Below, in pieces: positions 6,740 to 6,889 of a stretch of 6,889 nt of DNA. Under the pieces are notes generated by a model that was not told the DNA's origin, ran no database searches, and saw only the letters and a list, made by a program, of their open reading frames with translations. The position numbers were made by a program, and so were the translations under genes. Origin of the DNA: a bacterium (GTDB taxonomy: Bacteria; Bacillota; Clostridia; Oscillospirales; Acutalibacteraceae); contig JAHKXX010000061.1 of the NCBI GenBank assembly GCA_020627425.1, forward strand, positions 1 to 6,889, given 5' to 3'. How positions within the stretch are numbered: the stretch's first letter is position 1; each line of letters starts with the position of its first letter.

Positions 6740-6836
6740 TTAAGAAAACACAAAAGTTTCGCCCGCCTTTACAAAGGCGGCAGAGTCTCTGGTCGCGCTC
6801 CGCAGAGCGCGAAACTCTTTTTACTTATTTTCTTAA
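6740..6836. terminator. Nested palindromic element acting as a probable two-way terminator
   Basis: Outer inverted repeats ttaagaaaa (6740-6748) and ttttcttaa (6828-6836) enclose a second pair, agtttcgc (6755-6762) and gcgaaact (6809-6816). Inside lie three dyads in a row: an 8-pair stem at 6763-6780, the odd palindrome cagagtctctg at 6781-6791, and a 7-pair GC-rich stem at 6794-6811. Both strands have T-rich runs after the structure: TTTTGTGTTTTC on the minus strand, CTTTTTACTTATTTTC on the plus strand. It begins six bases after the stop of the right-hand gene, so it most likely ends that transcript. The symmetry is more elaborate than a simple terminator and could mark a small non-coding mobile repeat. 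Confidence 0.7.
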
Positions 6837-6842
6837 CTTTTA

Positions 6843-6889
6843 TCAGGCGCAGCCGCCGCAGGTTGCACAGCTGCCGGAGCAGGACGGCA
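6843..6889 (-). CDS. C-terminal end of a cysteine-tailed protein, possibly YlbF/YmcA family (cut by window edge)
   Basis: Only 14 codons and the TGA stop are inside the window: PSCSGSCATCGGCA. The four cysteines are spaced C-x3-C-x2-C-x2-C, which could bind a metal or an iron-sulfur cluster. In many Bacillota the gene before mutS belongs to the YmcA/YlbF (RicA/RicF) group, whose products bind iron-sulfur clusters and act with RicT in RNA processing, competence and sporulation. Identity is inferred from position and the cysteine tail only. The frame is supported by the immediate following terminator-like element and the same strand as mutS. Another cysteine-rich small protein is possible. Confidence 0.5.
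   Translation of the reverse strand, partial: PSCSGSCATCGGCA

Noticed and set aside
6584..6836. CRISPR array
   Set aside because: Only two diverged 66-bp units with no identical short repeats or unique spacers, and no cas genes nearby.

Overview
The window carries four complete genes and two edge fragments, all read from the minus strand. From right to left, which is the direction of transcription, they are: the last 14 codons of a protein with a cysteine-rich tail, mutS, mutL, an unrecognised coiled-coil gene, a CwlD-type cell-wall amidase, and the first 59 codons of radA. The gene set, strong AGGAGG-type ribosome binding sites, a spore-type amidase and moderate GC content point to a Gram-positive, probably spore-forming member of the Clostridia (Oscillospiraceae/Ruminococcus-like is my guess). 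In many Bacillota mutS-mutL follow miaB and a YmcA/YlbF-family gene. The C-x3-C-x2-C-x2-C tail at the right edge fits that arrangement, but 14 residues are too few to prove it.

Region by region. 6843-6889 is the end of the cysteine-tailed gene. 6563-6842 is a gene-free gap packed with structure: a roughly 97-bp nested palindromic element (6740-6836) that should act as a terminator, then two tandem 66-bp repeat units (6584-6715). Each unit carries a six-base-pair hairpin whose sequence differs between units while pairing is kept. The last hairpin ends just before the mutS ribosome binding site. 3962-6562 is mutS and 1874-3943 is mutL, 18 bases apart, clearly one operon. 1773-1873 holds a good extended -10 promoter for the coiled-coil gene (1029-1736). 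A strong hairpin at 996-1024 closes that gene. Then cwlD (218-931, TTG start) and radA (179 to the edge) follow with a 38-base gap, probably co-transcribed.

How the genes work together. MutS recognises mismatches and recruits MutL. This MutL carries the metal-binding endonuclease motif and would nick the new strand itself, as expected where MutH is absent. RadA processes recombination intermediates, so the window brackets two DNA-maintenance functions. The amidase and coiled-coil protein between them relate, if anything, to envelope and spore biology; their placement looks like conserved neighbourhood, not a shared pathway. No new enzyme system is visible. The most unusual content is the structured repeat region upstream of mutS.
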